Shown here piece by piece: positions 16,302 through 25,454 of a stretch of DNA of 64,000 nt (position 1 is its first letter; the number at the start of each line of letters is the position of its first letter). The notes under the pieces are model-generated. The model was not told the DNA's origin. It did no database searches and saw only the letters and a list, made by a program, of their open reading frames with translations. Made by a program: the position numbers and the translations under genes. Origin of the DNA: Pseudothioglobus sp905182815 (lineage in GTDB: Bacteria > Pseudomonadota > Gammaproteobacteria > PS1 > Pseudothioglobaceae); NCBI RefSeq assembly GCF_048087625.1, contig NZ_CP159805.1:744001-808000 (forward strand), read 5' to 3'.

Positions 16302-18617
16302 ATTAATAAAAATATAAAAAATTCTGCTCAACTTAAGGGCTCAATAATTGGCGACTCAATTGCTCACGATAGTGCTCATATGCATGTCCAGGGAAGTGCA
16401 ACTTATATTGATGACATGCCGGTCCCAAAAGGCACTCTTCATGTTGCATTTGCGTTAAGTAATGTTGCGCGTGGAAAAATAAATAAGATTGATATTACAG
16501 ATGCTCTAAAAGCTGACGGCGTTCATAGTATTCTCCTGGCAAAAGATATAGAAAATCTATATATAGGAGCGATTAAACATGACGAGCCTATTTTGGCTGA
16601 TAAAGAGGTTTTATTCTTTGGCCAAGCAATTGCTGCTGTCTTAGCAGATAGTCATGAGAATGCAAGAACAGCTGCGCTCTTAATCATCTCAAATGTAACG
16701 GAGCTAGAGGCTATTGTTACTATTGATCAGGCAATGGCTAAAAAAAGCTTTCTTGATGAACCACTAGAAGTCTCTATAGGAGATTCAAATAAAGCTATAG
16801 ATTCATCAAAAAATAAGCTAAATGGAAGTCTATCTATTGGCGGTCAAGAGCATTATTATCTTGAGGGACAGGTTGCTCTGGCAATTCCAACAGAGGACAA
16901 CGAGATGGTAGTTCATTCTTCGACTCAAAACCCTACAGAAGTCCAACATCTAGTTGCGCATGTTTTAGATGTTCCTCAAAATGCAATCGAAGTAATTACT
17001 CGGAGAATGGGTGGCGGCTTTGGTGGCAAGGAGACAGATTCATCTCAACTTGCGTGTGTTTGCGCTATATTTGCAAAGCAAACTAAACTTCCTATAAAGG
17101 CTCGGCTCTCTAGAAAAGATGATATGTTGCTCACTGGAAAGAGGCATGATTTCAAGGCAGACTATAAAGTTGGCTATAGTGGTGATGGGAAAATTTTGGG
17201 GATTGAGATAGATCTTGCAGCAAGATGTGGCTACTCACTTGATTTATCTAAAGCAATAGTTTCTAGAGCTTTATTCCATGCTGATAATACATATTTTTTG
17301 CCAAATGCTACTTTTAGGGGTTTTTTATGCAAAACAAATACCGCTTCAAACACAGCATTTAGAGGCTTTGGTGGACCTCAAGGGATGCTTGCTATAGAAA
17401 ATATTATTGAAGAAATAGCCATGAATATTGGTGTTGATGCTCTTGAAATTAGAAAATTAAATTATTATCAAAAGGATACAAATAACGTAACGCCTTACGA
17501 TCAAGTTGTCGAAGATAATATTATTAATGAGATCTCTAGTGAACTTATAGAAGACAGTAATTACTTAGTTAGAAGAAAAAATATTGAAAAGTTTAATAAA
17601 ACAAGTAAATATCTTAAAAAAGGATTGGCATTTTCTCCTGTGAAATTTGGCATTTCTTTTACTACTCAATTATTAAATCAAGCCGGCGCATTGGTAAATG
17701 TATATAAAGATGGAAGTATATATATTAATCATGGAGGGACTGAAATGGGCCAAGGCCTATTTATTAAAGTTGCGCAGGTTGTTGCTAATGAGTTTGGTGT
17801 TAATCTAGAGCGAGTAAAGGTCTCAGCTACTTCTACTGCTAAAGTTCCAAATACATCACCAACTGCAGCATCTTCTGGTTCAGATTTAAATGGTATGGCT
17901 GCCAGAGAGGCATGCTTAAGAATTAAGAGAAATTTAACTACTTTTGCGAAAGATTTCTATGGCGAAGGTAATAGTGATATTGAGTTTAAAGACTCTTTTG
18001 TTATTATTGGTAAGAAAAAGATAGCGTTTGATGAATTTGTGTCAACAGCATATTTAAATCGAGTAGAACTTTTTAGTAATGGTTTTTATAAAACACCAAA
18101 AATTTTCTTTGATGCTGTTAAACAAAAAGGCCATCCTTTTTACTATTATTCATATGGTGCCTGCGTTAGTGAAGTTGTAGTTGATTGTTTGACTGGTGAG
18201 TATAAGTTGTTAGCAGTTGATATTTTGCATGATGTTGGCGCATCACTTAACCCGGCAATTGATATGGGGCAAATAGTTGGAGGATATATTCAGGGTATGG
18301 GCTGGCTCTGCTCTGAGGAGCTCAAATGGAATGATTCTGGGGCACTTTTAACGATGGGCGCATCGACCTATAAAATCCCTGCAATCGGAGATACGCCTGA
18401 GCATTTTGAGGTCAAAATTAAGCCTAATATTTCTAATCATGAAAATACAATTCATAAATCTAAAGCAGTTGGAGAGCCTCCTCTGATGCTCGCAATATCA
18501 GCTTGGCTTGCGATAAAAAATGCTATTTATAATGCAGATAATGAAATGCAAACTGGCCTAAATGCTCCTGCAACTTTTGAGCAAGTATTCTTTAATCTCA
18601 ATAAGAGTCTTAAGTAA
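16302..18617 (+). CDS. xdhB: xanthine dehydrogenase molybdopterin-binding large subunit, probable ATT start
   Basis: Molybdenum-cofactor subunit of xanthine dehydrogenase. Visible motifs are GGQEHYYLEGQVALAIP, TRRMGGGFGGKETDSS, NTAFRGFGGPQGMLAIE, HGGTEMGQGL, and KAVGEPPLMLAISAW with the catalytic Glu. The first ATG is at 16380, but the frame is open further upstream and encodes SIIGDSIAHDSAHMHVQG, which belongs to the conserved N-terminus of the family (HDSAH.HV). No ATG or common alternative start lies before it. An AAGGAG ribosome binding site at 16287-16292 stands 9 bases before an in-frame ATT at 16302, so I place the start there. This adds 26 residues. A sequence error removing a normal start is the alternative. 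Confidence 0.85.
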   Translation: MNKNIKNSAQLKGSIIGDSIAHDSAHMHVQGSATYIDDMPVPKGTLHVAFALSNVARGKINKIDITDALKADGVHSILLAKDIENLYIGAIKHDEPILADKEVLFFGQAIAAVLADSHENARTAALLIISNVTELEAIVTIDQAMAKKSFLDEPLEVSIGDSNKAIDSSKNKLNGSLSIGGQEHYYLEGQVALAIPTEDNEMVVHSSTQNPTEVQHLVAHVLDVPQNAIEVITRRMGGGFGGKETDSSQLACVCAIFAKQTKLPIKARLSRKDDMLLTGKRHDFKADYKVGYSGDGKILGIEIDLAARCGYSLDLSKAIVSRALFHADNTYFLPNATFRGFLCKTNTASNTAFRGFGGPQGMLAIENIIEEIAMNIGVDALEIRKLNYYQKDTNNVTPYDQVVEDNIINEISSELIEDSNYLVRRKNIEKFNKTSKYLKKGLAFSPVKFGISFTTQLLNQAGALVNVYKDGSIYINHGGTEMGQGLFIKVAQVVANEFGVNLERVKVSATSTAKVPNTSPTAASSGSDLNGMAAREACLRIKRNLTTFAKDFYGEGNSDIEFKDSFVIIGKKKIAFDEFVSTAYLNRVELFSNGFYKTPKIFFDAVKQKGHPFYYYSYGACVSEVVVDCLTGEYKLLAVDILHDVGASLNPAIDMGQIVGGYIQGMGWLCSEELKWNDSGALLTMGASTYKIPAIGDTPEHFEVKIKPNISNHENTIHKSKAVGEPPLMLAISAWLAIKNAIYNADNEMQTGLNAPATFEQVFFNLNKSLK

Positions 18618-18623
18618 TAGGTT

Positions 18624-19706
18624 ATGAATAGTTGGTTGAAGCCAGTTAAGACGGCAAGTGCTTTAAATAATGGCTTTGTATTGTTAACAATTATTTCAAC
18701 TAAGGGCTCAACCCCTTGCTCTAATGGAGATAAGATTGTCTTCTCTGGAGCTGAGTCAGTTTTTGGCAGTATTGGTGGTGGTAATTTAGAATTTAAAGCC
18801 TTATCTTTTGCTGAAGAATTATTAAGTCTTAATTCTAATGGTACTTATTTAAAAAAATATCCTCTTGGCGCCTCACTTGGGCAGTGTTGTGGAGGCTATG
18901 TAAATGTCATGTTTGAAAGTTTTATTCAGTCTGACGCAACAAATTCATGGATCGAAACAGTATCAAACTTACTTCAAGATAATGAAGATTTTATAGTTGC
19001 TACAATTGTAGATAGTAACTCTGAAATTGAATTTAGCAGTAAAAAATTTGTCTACCTAGATGGTAATTTATCTCCAAATATTGATGACAAAAAAATCTCT
19101 AGCTTGATTACAAAAAGCGCTAAAGATCTTTTGTTACTTTCTGATAGTCCTACTATAGTGCAATTTGAAAATCAGTCAGGCGCTTTAACTGAAGTCTGCT
19201 TTGAAAAAGTCTTGACTAGCGAAGTTCAGCCAGTAGTCATTTTTGGAGCTGGACATATTTCAAGAGCTCTGATGCCAATTTTAATTAATCTACCTATTAA
19301 GATTTATTGGGTTGATGATAGAGCAGAACAATTTGATAAATATCAAGGAGATACATCTCAAATAGATATTATTTGTGATGACTTTGTTCAGAGCATTCCT
19401 GACTTGCCAGACAGTAGCTATTGTCTTGTAATTACATACAGCCATCAAATTGATTTCGAGATTTGTGAAAAAATGATTACTCAAAATAACTTCAGTTATT
19501 TGGGTATGATTGGTTCAGAAATTAAGGGGAAAAAATTTAGAGATCGTTTTCATCAAAAGAATTTTTCTGAGGAAGTGATTAATAAATTTATCTGTCCAAT
19601 AGGAGATAAGCAAAAATTCTTAAAATCACCTGCTGCAATTGCCGTAACTATTGCAATGGATTTAATTAACTTTATAGAACATAAAAGACATCCTGAATCT
19701 GTATGA
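18624..19706 (+). CDS. xdhC: xanthine dehydrogenase maturation factor XdhC
   Basis: Binds molybdenum cofactor, promotes its sulfuration and inserts it into XdhB. The 360-residue protein has the XdhC N-terminal motif TIISTKGSTPCSNGDKIVFS and GSIGGGNLEFKAL, the LGASLGQCCGGYV segment with conserved cysteines, and a C-terminal Rossmann-like domain starting VVIFGAGHISRALMPIL followed by WVDDRAEQF. It lies 6 bases after xdhB, and its stop overlaps the ABC ATPase start by 4 bases. Confidence 0.94.
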   Translation: MNSWLKPVKTASALNNGFVLLTIISTKGSTPCSNGDKIVFSGAESVFGSIGGGNLEFKALSFAEELLSLNSNGTYLKKYPLGASLGQCCGGYVNVMFESFIQSDATNSWIETVSNLLQDNEDFIVATIVDSNSEIEFSSKKFVYLDGNLSPNIDDKKISSLITKSAKDLLLLSDSPTIVQFENQSGALTEVCFEKVLTSEVQPVVIFGAGHISRALMPILINLPIKIYWVDDRAEQFDKYQGDTSQIDIICDDFVQSIPDLPDSSYCLVITYSHQIDFEICEKMITQNNFSYLGMIGSEIKGKKFRDRFHQKNFSEEVINKFICPIGDKQKFLKSPAAIAVTIAMDLINFIEHKRHPESV

Positions 19707-21202
19707 AATATCAATTAGAAGTATCCAATATTACTAAGTCTTATGGAGATTTAAAGGCTAATGATAATGTTTCGCTTAGAATTAAGGATTCAAGTATCCA
19801 TGCTTTGCTTGGTGAAAATGGTGCTGGTAAGTCAACTCTAGTTAAAATTATATATGGCTCGTTATCACCAGATAGTGGTGAAATGAAGTGGGCTAATAAT
19901 GAATATAGTCCTAAAAGCCCTTTTCAAGCTCGAGAAAATGGAATAGCAATGGTCTTTCAACACTTTTCACTGTTTGAATCGTTAACTGTTGAAGAAAATA
20001 TAATTCTCGGACTTGATAGTGTAGGTCTAAATGATAATTTTTCTGAGCAAATAATTAAGTACTCAAAGCAATATGGCTTAGATATTAACCCACAACAAGT
20101 TGTTGGTGATCTGTCGGTTGGTGCGCGCCAACGCGTTGAAATTATTCGCTGCCTAATGCAAAACCCAAAGTTACTTATTATGGATGAGCCTACTTCAGTC
20201 TTGACGCCTCAAGAAGTATCTGATCTATTTGTAACTCTTAAAAAACTTGCAGCAGATGGATGCGCTATCTTATATATTTCTCATAAGCTTGAAGAAGTCC
20301 GTGAAATATGCAGTGAAGCAACAATCTTAAGAGATGGTAAATTAGTTCAAAGCTGTATACCTCAGGAGCACAGCCAAAAAGAACTTGCGGAAATGATGAT
20401 TGGAAAAAAACTAACCGAACTCGCCAGAGCTAATATAGCTGTTGGTGAAAATATTTTCTCAATCGATAATTTAAGTCGAAAGAGTGATGATATTTATGGA
20501 GTTAATCTTGACAATATCGCTTTAAAAATCAACAAGGGGAGTATTGTTGGTATAGCAGGCGTTGCTGGAAATGGCCAAGATGAGTTAATGGAGCTGCTTA
20601 TTGGTGAAATTTCGTCACCCAAAACAACTTTGAATTTTAATGGTCAAGATATTGGCACTCTAAACTCGCATGAAAGAAGACAGCTCTCTATGTTCTTTGT
20701 TCCTGAAGAGAGACTTGGGCACGGCGCAGTTCCAGATATGTCGTTAGATGAAAATATGTTACTAAGCAGGCCAGATTCAACTGAAATGACGAGCAATGAT
20801 GTCATTGACTGGAAAAAAGTTGCAACTCATTCAAAAAATGTTATCGATACCTTTGATGTGCAAACACCTTCGAGCAAAATGTTAGCCAAATCGCTTTCTG
20901 GAGGAAACCTACAAAAGTTTATGGTTGGAAGAGAGCTTATTCAAAATCCAGAATTATTAATTGTTGCTCAGCCTACTTGGGGGGTCGATGCGGGCTCTGC
21001 TAACAACATTCATCAGGCTTTGATTGAATTGGCTAATAAAGGCTCAGCTATATTGATTATCTCTCAGGATTTAGATGAAATATTAAGTTTGTGTGACAAA
21101 ATCCATGTCCTATCTGAAGGAAAGCTTTCTGATGCTGTGGACATGAAGAGTAAAGGGTTAGAGAAGATTTCTCAGCTCATGGTTGGAGGAAAAACCCAAT
21201 GA
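19703..21202 (+). CDS. purine ABC transporter ATP-binding protein (two ATPase domains)
   Basis: Cytoplasmic ATPase of a BMP-family importer, 499 residues with two ABC domains. Domain 1 has Walker A GENGAGKST and signature LSVGARQRVEIIR with Walker B LLIMDEPTSVLTP. Domain 2 has the degenerate P-loop GVAGNGQDEL and signature LSGGNLQKFMVGREL. It is a paralogue of the ATPase at 5845-7401. The gene overlaps xdhC and the next permease by 4 bases each, placing it in the purine degradation operon. I infer uptake of purine bases (hypoxanthine, xanthine, guanine, adenine, urate or allantoin) from this context; the substrate cannot be read from the sequence. Confidence 0.92.
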   Translation: MKYQLEVSNITKSYGDLKANDNVSLRIKDSSIHALLGENGAGKSTLVKIIYGSLSPDSGEMKWANNEYSPKSPFQARENGIAMVFQHFSLFESLTVEENIILGLDSVGLNDNFSEQIIKYSKQYGLDINPQQVVGDLSVGARQRVEIIRCLMQNPKLLIMDEPTSVLTPQEVSDLFVTLKKLAADGCAILYISHKLEEVREICSEATILRDGKLVQSCIPQEHSQKELAEMMIGKKLTELARANIAVGENIFSIDNLSRKSDDIYGVNLDNIALKINKGSIVGIAGVAGNGQDELMELLIGEISSPKTTLNFNGQDIGTLNSHERRQLSMFFVPEERLGHGAVPDMSLDENMLLSRPDSTEMTSNDVIDWKKVATHSKNVIDTFDVQTPSSKMLAKSLSGGNLQKFMVGRELIQNPELLIVAQPTWGVDAGSANNIHQALIELANKGSAILIISQDLDEILSLCDKIHVLSEGKLSDAVDMKSKGLEKISQLMVGGKTQ

Positions 21203-22269
21203 TTAGACTTATTCCAAGAGTTGAGAATTCTACAGCAATGGTTCTGTTATCACCTCTATTGGCTCTAACGCTTACTGCTCTTTCTGCTTATTTAATATTT
21301 ATTTTTGTTTTGGTTGATATTCCAGTCTCAAGCGTCTTCTTCACCTTATTTGTAGAGCCTTTAATTGATTCTTACTATTTTTCAGAGCTGCTCGTTAAGG
21401 CAGCACCTTTGATGATTATCGGTCTTGGCTTGTCAATTGGATTTAGAGCGGGTATTTGGAATATTGGTGCAGAAGGCCAATTCGTTATTGGAGGAATTGC
21501 AGGAAGTGCGGTAGGACTATATTTTTATAATGTTGAGGCTTTTTGGTTGCTTCCATTGATGACGATAGCGGGTATTCTAGGAGGTATGTTTTATGCGGGC
21601 ATTGCAGCCTTTCTTCGAATTAAGTACCAGGTCAATGAAATCCTAGTAACTTTAATGTTGACCTATGTTGCCGTTTTGTTTTTAAGCGCAATGCTTCAAG
21701 GACCTCTTCGAAACCCATCAGGCTTTAACTTTCCAGAAAGTAGGATTTTTCATGATAGCGCTATGCTACCTATTATTTGGGAAGGTACTCGATTACATAT
21801 TGGTTTGATTGTCGCAATTATTCTCTCGCTTGTTGCTTGGTTTGGAATTAAAAAGCATATGTTTGGTATGCAAATAAAAATATCAGGTAGCGCGCCTCGA
21901 GCTGCAAAATTTGCTGGATTTGATGACAATAAAACTGTTTGGTATTCACTGCTTATATCGGGCGGACTGGCTGGTCTTGCGGGTCTCTTCGAGGCAGCCG
22001 GCCCTGCTGGGCAGCTAACTCCGGGATTGCCCGCATTTTATGGCTTTACTGCAATCATTGTCGCATTCTTGGCCAGACTTCATCCGGTAGGAGTTTTATT
22101 TTCAGCGCTACTAATTGCCCTTAGCTATGTTGGCGGTGAGAATGTGCAAATTGAATACAATTTACCAAGCTCGATAACGCAAATTTTTCAAGGCATGCTT
22201 TTGTTTTACTTCTTGGCCTGCGATATATTAATTAAATATAAAGTTGTACTTTTTAAAACTAAAAACTAA
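21199..22269 (+). CDS. purine ABC transporter permease (first permease)
   Basis: Membrane permease of the BPD_transp_2 family, 356 residues, about 9 helices. It carries SIGFRAGIWNIGAEGQFVIG and ISGSAPRAAKFAGFD in the cytoplasmic coupling region, equivalent to the permease at 4748-5848. It overlaps the ATPase stop by 4 bases and is followed by the second permease after 5 bases. It should form the heterodimeric channel with that protein. Confidence 0.9.
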   Translation: MIRLIPRVENSTAMVLLSPLLALTLTALSAYLIFIFVLVDIPVSSVFFTLFVEPLIDSYYFSELLVKAAPLMIIGLGLSIGFRAGIWNIGAEGQFVIGGIAGSAVGLYFYNVEAFWLLPLMTIAGILGGMFYAGIAAFLRIKYQVNEILVTLMLTYVAVLFLSAMLQGPLRNPSGFNFPESRIFHDSAMLPIIWEGTRLHIGLIVAIILSLVAWFGIKKHMFGMQIKISGSAPRAAKFAGFDDNKTVWYSLLISGGLAGLAGLFEAAGPAGQLTPGLPAFYGFTAIIVAFLARLHPVGVLFSALLIALSYVGGENVQIEYNLPSSITQIFQGMLLFYFLACDILIKYKVVLFKTKN

Positions 22270-22274
22270 AGATT

Positions 22275-23204
22275 ATGAATGAAAGTCTATTTATTAACAT
22301 CATTATTGGAATAAGTATTGCCTCAGTACCTCTTATTTTTGCCGCTATTGGTGAATTATTAGTAGAGCGCTCAGGTGTTCTAAATTTAGGAGTTGAAGGC
22401 ATGATGATTGTTGGAGCGCTCCTAGGCTTTGTTGTTATGTCTCATACTCAAAACCCTTATTTAGCTGTTCTGTCTGCCATGCTTGGGGGGATGGCCATAG
22501 CATCCATTTTTGCTTTTTTGACTCAATTTCTGCTTACAAATCAGGTTGCAACTGGGCTTGCTCTAACTCTTTTTGGCTTGGGTTTTGCTGCTTTTGCAGG
22601 AAGAGGTTACACAGAGGAAACAATTCAACTCATCACGGCAGTTCCAATTCCATATTTATCTGATATACCTTATTTAGGGCCTTTACTTTTTTCATTTAAT
22701 CCTCTTGTGTATTTGGCATTTTTTATGGTTTACTTAGTTTGGTGGTTCCTATTTAAGACTAAGCAGGGTTTAATATTACGCGCCATTGGCGACAATCATG
22801 ATGCGGCCCATGCTATTGGCCATAACGTTGTTCGATACAGAGTGATGGCTATTTTATTTGGCGGTGCTATGGCGGGAATTGGAGGCGCATTTTTATCACT
22901 CGTTCAAGTGCCCATATGGGGAGAAGGTATGACTGCTGGAAGAGGTTGGATCGCTTTAGGTCTTGTTGTTTTTGCCTCGTGGCAACCTTTTAGAATTATA
23001 TTTGGAGCAATTTTATTTGGAGGAATAACTATTCTGCAGATTCATGCACAAGGATTAAACATCAATGTCAGTGCGCAATATCTATCAATGCTTCCTTACT
23101 TGGCAACCATTGTTATTCTTGTTAGTCTTAGGATGAGATTAAAAAATAAAACAAATCGCACAGTTCCTAATTGTTTGGGTAGAATATTTCATTCAACAAC
23201 TTAG
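22275..23204 (+). CDS. purine ABC transporter permease (second permease)
   Basis: Membrane permease of the BPD_transp_2 family, 309 residues, about 8-9 helices, with ELLVERSGVLNLGVEGMMIVG near the start and LRAIGDNHDAAHAIGHNV in the coupling loop. It is the counterpart of the permease at 3777-4751. After the last helix there is a polar tail of about 20 residues (RLKNKTNRTVPNCLGRIF). A 70-base gap with no terminator separates it from the binding-protein gene. Confidence 0.9.
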   Translation: MNESLFINIIIGISIASVPLIFAAIGELLVERSGVLNLGVEGMMIVGALLGFVVMSHTQNPYLAVLSAMLGGMAIASIFAFLTQFLLTNQVATGLALTLFGLGFAAFAGRGYTEETIQLITAVPIPYLSDIPYLGPLLFSFNPLVYLAFFMVYLVWWFLFKTKQGLILRAIGDNHDAAHAIGHNVVRYRVMAILFGGAMAGIGGAFLSLVQVPIWGEGMTAGRGWIALGLVVFASWQPFRIIFGAILFGGITILQIHAQGLNINVSAQYLSMLPYLATIVILVSLRMRLKNKTNRTVPNCLGRIFHSTT

Positions 23205-23274
23205 TTTGATAAATAAAGTTTTGTAAGAAGTAAAAAAGTAAGAAAATTGTTAAATAACTTAAAGGAGAATAAGT

Positions 23275-24360
23275 ATGTCTAATCGAAGTTTGTCGAGTGT
23301 TGTGAAGCTCTCGATATTAAGCGTAGTTTTAGCATTTACTAGTAATGTTTATGCTGACCCTGTTAAAGCTGCTTTTGTATATATTGGCCCAACAGGAGAC
23401 CATGGGTGGACTTTTGCACATGATCAAGGCGCAAAATATGTAAAAGAAATGATGGGTGACGACGTAATCGTTACTACTGTTGAGAGTGTTGAGGAAAACT
23501 CAGATTCAGAGCGTGTTATTACGAGTCTTGCCAGAAAAAATGATATTATTTTTACAACATCATTTGGTTACATGAACCCAACAGTAAAGGTTGCGGCGCG
23601 TTATCCAGATGTTAAATTTGAACACGCAACGGGCTATATGCGTCCTACTGATAATATTTCTACTTATTCTGCGAGATTTTATGAAGGTAGACACGTCATT
23701 GGTAAGATTGCTGGAAGAATGACTGAGACTAATGTTATTGGTTATATTGCATCTTTCCCAATCCCTGAAGTAATCAGAGGAATTAACTCTGCTTACCTAG
23801 CTGCTAAGTCAGTAAATCCTGATATTGAAATCAAGATCGTTTGGGTTTATTCTTGGTACGATCCAGGCAAAGAAGCTGACGCTGCCAATGCTCTTATAGC
23901 TCAAGGTGCGGACATTCTAATGCAACACACTGATTCAACTGCTCCTATGACAGTTGCTGAAGAGAAAGGTGTCTTTGCTTTTGGCCAAGCTTCAAACATG
24001 CGTGAGTGGGGTAAAAATGCTCAATTAACTGGAATTATTGATGATTGGGGTCCTTATTACTTAGAGCGTGTTCAGGCTGTTAAAGATGGTACTTGGACTT
24101 CAACTGATGTATTCCATGGAGTTGATTCAGGAATGGTTAAGTTTGCTCCTATGAATAATTCAATGCCTTTTGAAGTTAGAAATGAAGCCTCAAAAGCAAT
24201 TATTGATTTGTCAATGGGCGCTATTCATCCATTTACAGGTCCAATCAATAAGCAAGATGGTAGTGCATGGTTAGCAGAAGGTGAAACTCCACCTAACTTT
24301 CCTGACCTACTTACAATGGACTTTTATGTAGAAGGTATTGACGCTAAGTACCCTAACTAA
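23275..24360 (+). CDS. BMP-family periplasmic purine-binding protein
   Basis: Substrate-binding protein of the BMP family for the adjoining ABC importer. It has 361 residues with a Sec signal peptide at residues 1-27 (cleavage after VYA). Family features are YIGPTGDHGWTFAHDQGAKY, FGYMNPTVKVAARYPDV and FGQASNMREWGKNAQLTGI. It differs clearly from the nucleoside-binding protein at 7548 and resembles the BMP subgroup usually located with xanthine dehydrogenase genes, hence probably binds a purine base or derivative. AAAGGAG precedes the ATG. A strong terminator follows 25 bases after the stop. Confidence 0.9.
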   Translation: MSNRSLSSVVKLSILSVVLAFTSNVYADPVKAAFVYIGPTGDHGWTFAHDQGAKYVKEMMGDDVIVTTVESVEENSDSERVITSLARKNDIIFTTSFGYMNPTVKVAARYPDVKFEHATGYMRPTDNISTYSARFYEGRHVIGKIAGRMTETNVIGYIASFPIPEVIRGINSAYLAAKSVNPDIEIKIVWVYSWYDPGKEADAANALIAQGADILMQHTDSTAPMTVAEEKGVFAFGQASNMREWGKNAQLTGIIDDWGPYYLERVQAVKDGTWTSTDVFHGVDSGMVKFAPMNNSMPFEVRNEASKAIIDLSMGAIHPFTGPINKQDGSAWLAEGETPPNFPDLLTMDFYVEGIDAKYPN

Positions 24361-24385
24361 TAAAGGTTTATTAAGTAATATTACT

Positions 24386-24424
24386 AATCGCGTCCTAGGC
24401 TTTGCTTAGGGCGCGATTTTTTTT
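24386..24424 (+). terminator. intrinsic terminator after the purine binding-protein gene
   Basis: AATCGCG (24386-24392) pairs with CGCGATT (24412-24418), and the stem continues inward through CCTAG/TTAGG with G-U pairs. A run of eight T residues follows (24417-24424). The adenine deaminase gene starts 12 bases later, so that gene depends on read-through or an internal promoter. Confidence 0.85.
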
Positions 24425-24435
24425 AGAAAAAAATT

Positions 24436-25449
24436 ATGTCAGAGATTTCTCACAAGTGGCTGAATGGCCTTCCAAAAATTGAACTTCATCTTCATATAGA
24501 AGGTACACTAGAGCCAGAACTATTATTTAAGCTGGCAAAGAGAAATTCAATCCAATTGCCTTTTAATAGTGTCAACGAGGTAAAAAACGCATATCAGTTC
24601 TCAGATCTTCAAGATTTTCTAGATATTTATTATCAGGGCGCTGAGGTTTTGCTCCATAAGCAAGATTTTTATGACCTGACATGGGCTTACTTATTGATGT
24701 GTAAGCAGCAGAATGTGATGCATGTAGAGCCGTTTTTTGACCCTCAAACGCACACTGTAAGAGGCGTTCCTTTTGAAACTATAGTAAGCGGCATTGCAGA
24801 GGCGCTAGCGGATGGAAAGGGGAAGCTAGGTATAACCTCTAGATTGATTATGTGTTTCTTAAGACACCTTAGCGAGGAAAGCGCAATTGAAACTTTAAAA
24901 TCTTCAGAGCAATTTACCGATGTTATTTATGGTGTTGGTTTGGATAGCGCGGAGATGGGAAACCCACCAGAAAAATTTATTAATGTTTTCAGAAAAGCAA
25001 AAGGTATGGGTTATAAATTAGTTGCCCATGCAGGGGAAGAGGGCCCTGCTAGTTATATATGGAGCTCTTTGGACGTTTTAAATGTTCAAAGAATTGATCA
25101 TGGGATAAGAGCAATCGATGATCCTGACCTAATGCTTCGTTTGATTGAGTCTCAAATGCCCTTAACTATCTGCCCACTATCAAATGTAAAGCTTAGAGTT
25201 TTTGATACTATGGCAAGCCATACAATACTTGATATGCTTGACTTAGGAGTTTGCGTAACGGTTAACTCAGATGACCCTTCTTACTTTGGAGGGTACATGA
25301 CAGAAAATTTCCTTGCACTTTATGACAGTCTAGAGCTTTCAAGAGACCAGGCAATTAGGCTTATTAACAATAGTATTGATGCAAGTTTTGCTGAAGATAG
25401 TCGAAAGAAAGAGCTTTCTAACTTGTTGCAAAGGTATATTGCTGATTAG
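24436..25449 (+). CDS. adenine deaminase, adenosine-deaminase-like type
   Basis: Amidohydrolase of the adenosine deaminase family, 337 residues. The metal and substrate motifs are LPKIELHLHIEGTLEPEL, LVAHAGEEGPASY with the catalytic Glu, RIDHGIRA and TVNSDDPSYFGGYM with the metal Asp. The HIEGTLEPEL form and DLQDFLDIYYQGAEVL are those of bacterial proteins shown to deaminate adenine (adenine deaminase type 2) and not adenosine, which usually have H(L/V)(D/E)GSL. The product hypoxanthine is the substrate of XdhABC. It has no obvious ribosome binding site and starts just after the terminator. It ends 5 bases from the convergent tatC gene. Confidence 0.85.
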   Translation: MSEISHKWLNGLPKIELHLHIEGTLEPELLFKLAKRNSIQLPFNSVNEVKNAYQFSDLQDFLDIYYQGAEVLLHKQDFYDLTWAYLLMCKQQNVMHVEPFFDPQTHTVRGVPFETIVSGIAEALADGKGKLGITSRLIMCFLRHLSEESAIETLKSSEQFTDVIYGVGLDSAEMGNPPEKFINVFRKAKGMGYKLVAHAGEEGPASYIWSSLDVLNVQRIDHGIRAIDDPDLMLRLIESQMPLTICPLSNVKLRVFDTMASHTILDMLDLGVCVTVNSDDPSYFGGYMTENFLALYDSLELSRDQAIRLINNSIDASFAEDSRKKELSNLLQRYIAD

Positions 25450-25454
25450 TAATA

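Noticed and set aside
16380..16382. First ATG of xdhB as its start codon
   Set aside because: The conserved HDSAHMHV segment and the only ribosome binding site lie upstream of it, so translation must begin earlier.
24436..25449. Adenosine deaminase
   Set aside because: The HIEGTLEPEL and FLDIYYQGAEVL motifs are those of adenine deaminases, and the surroundings deal with free bases.
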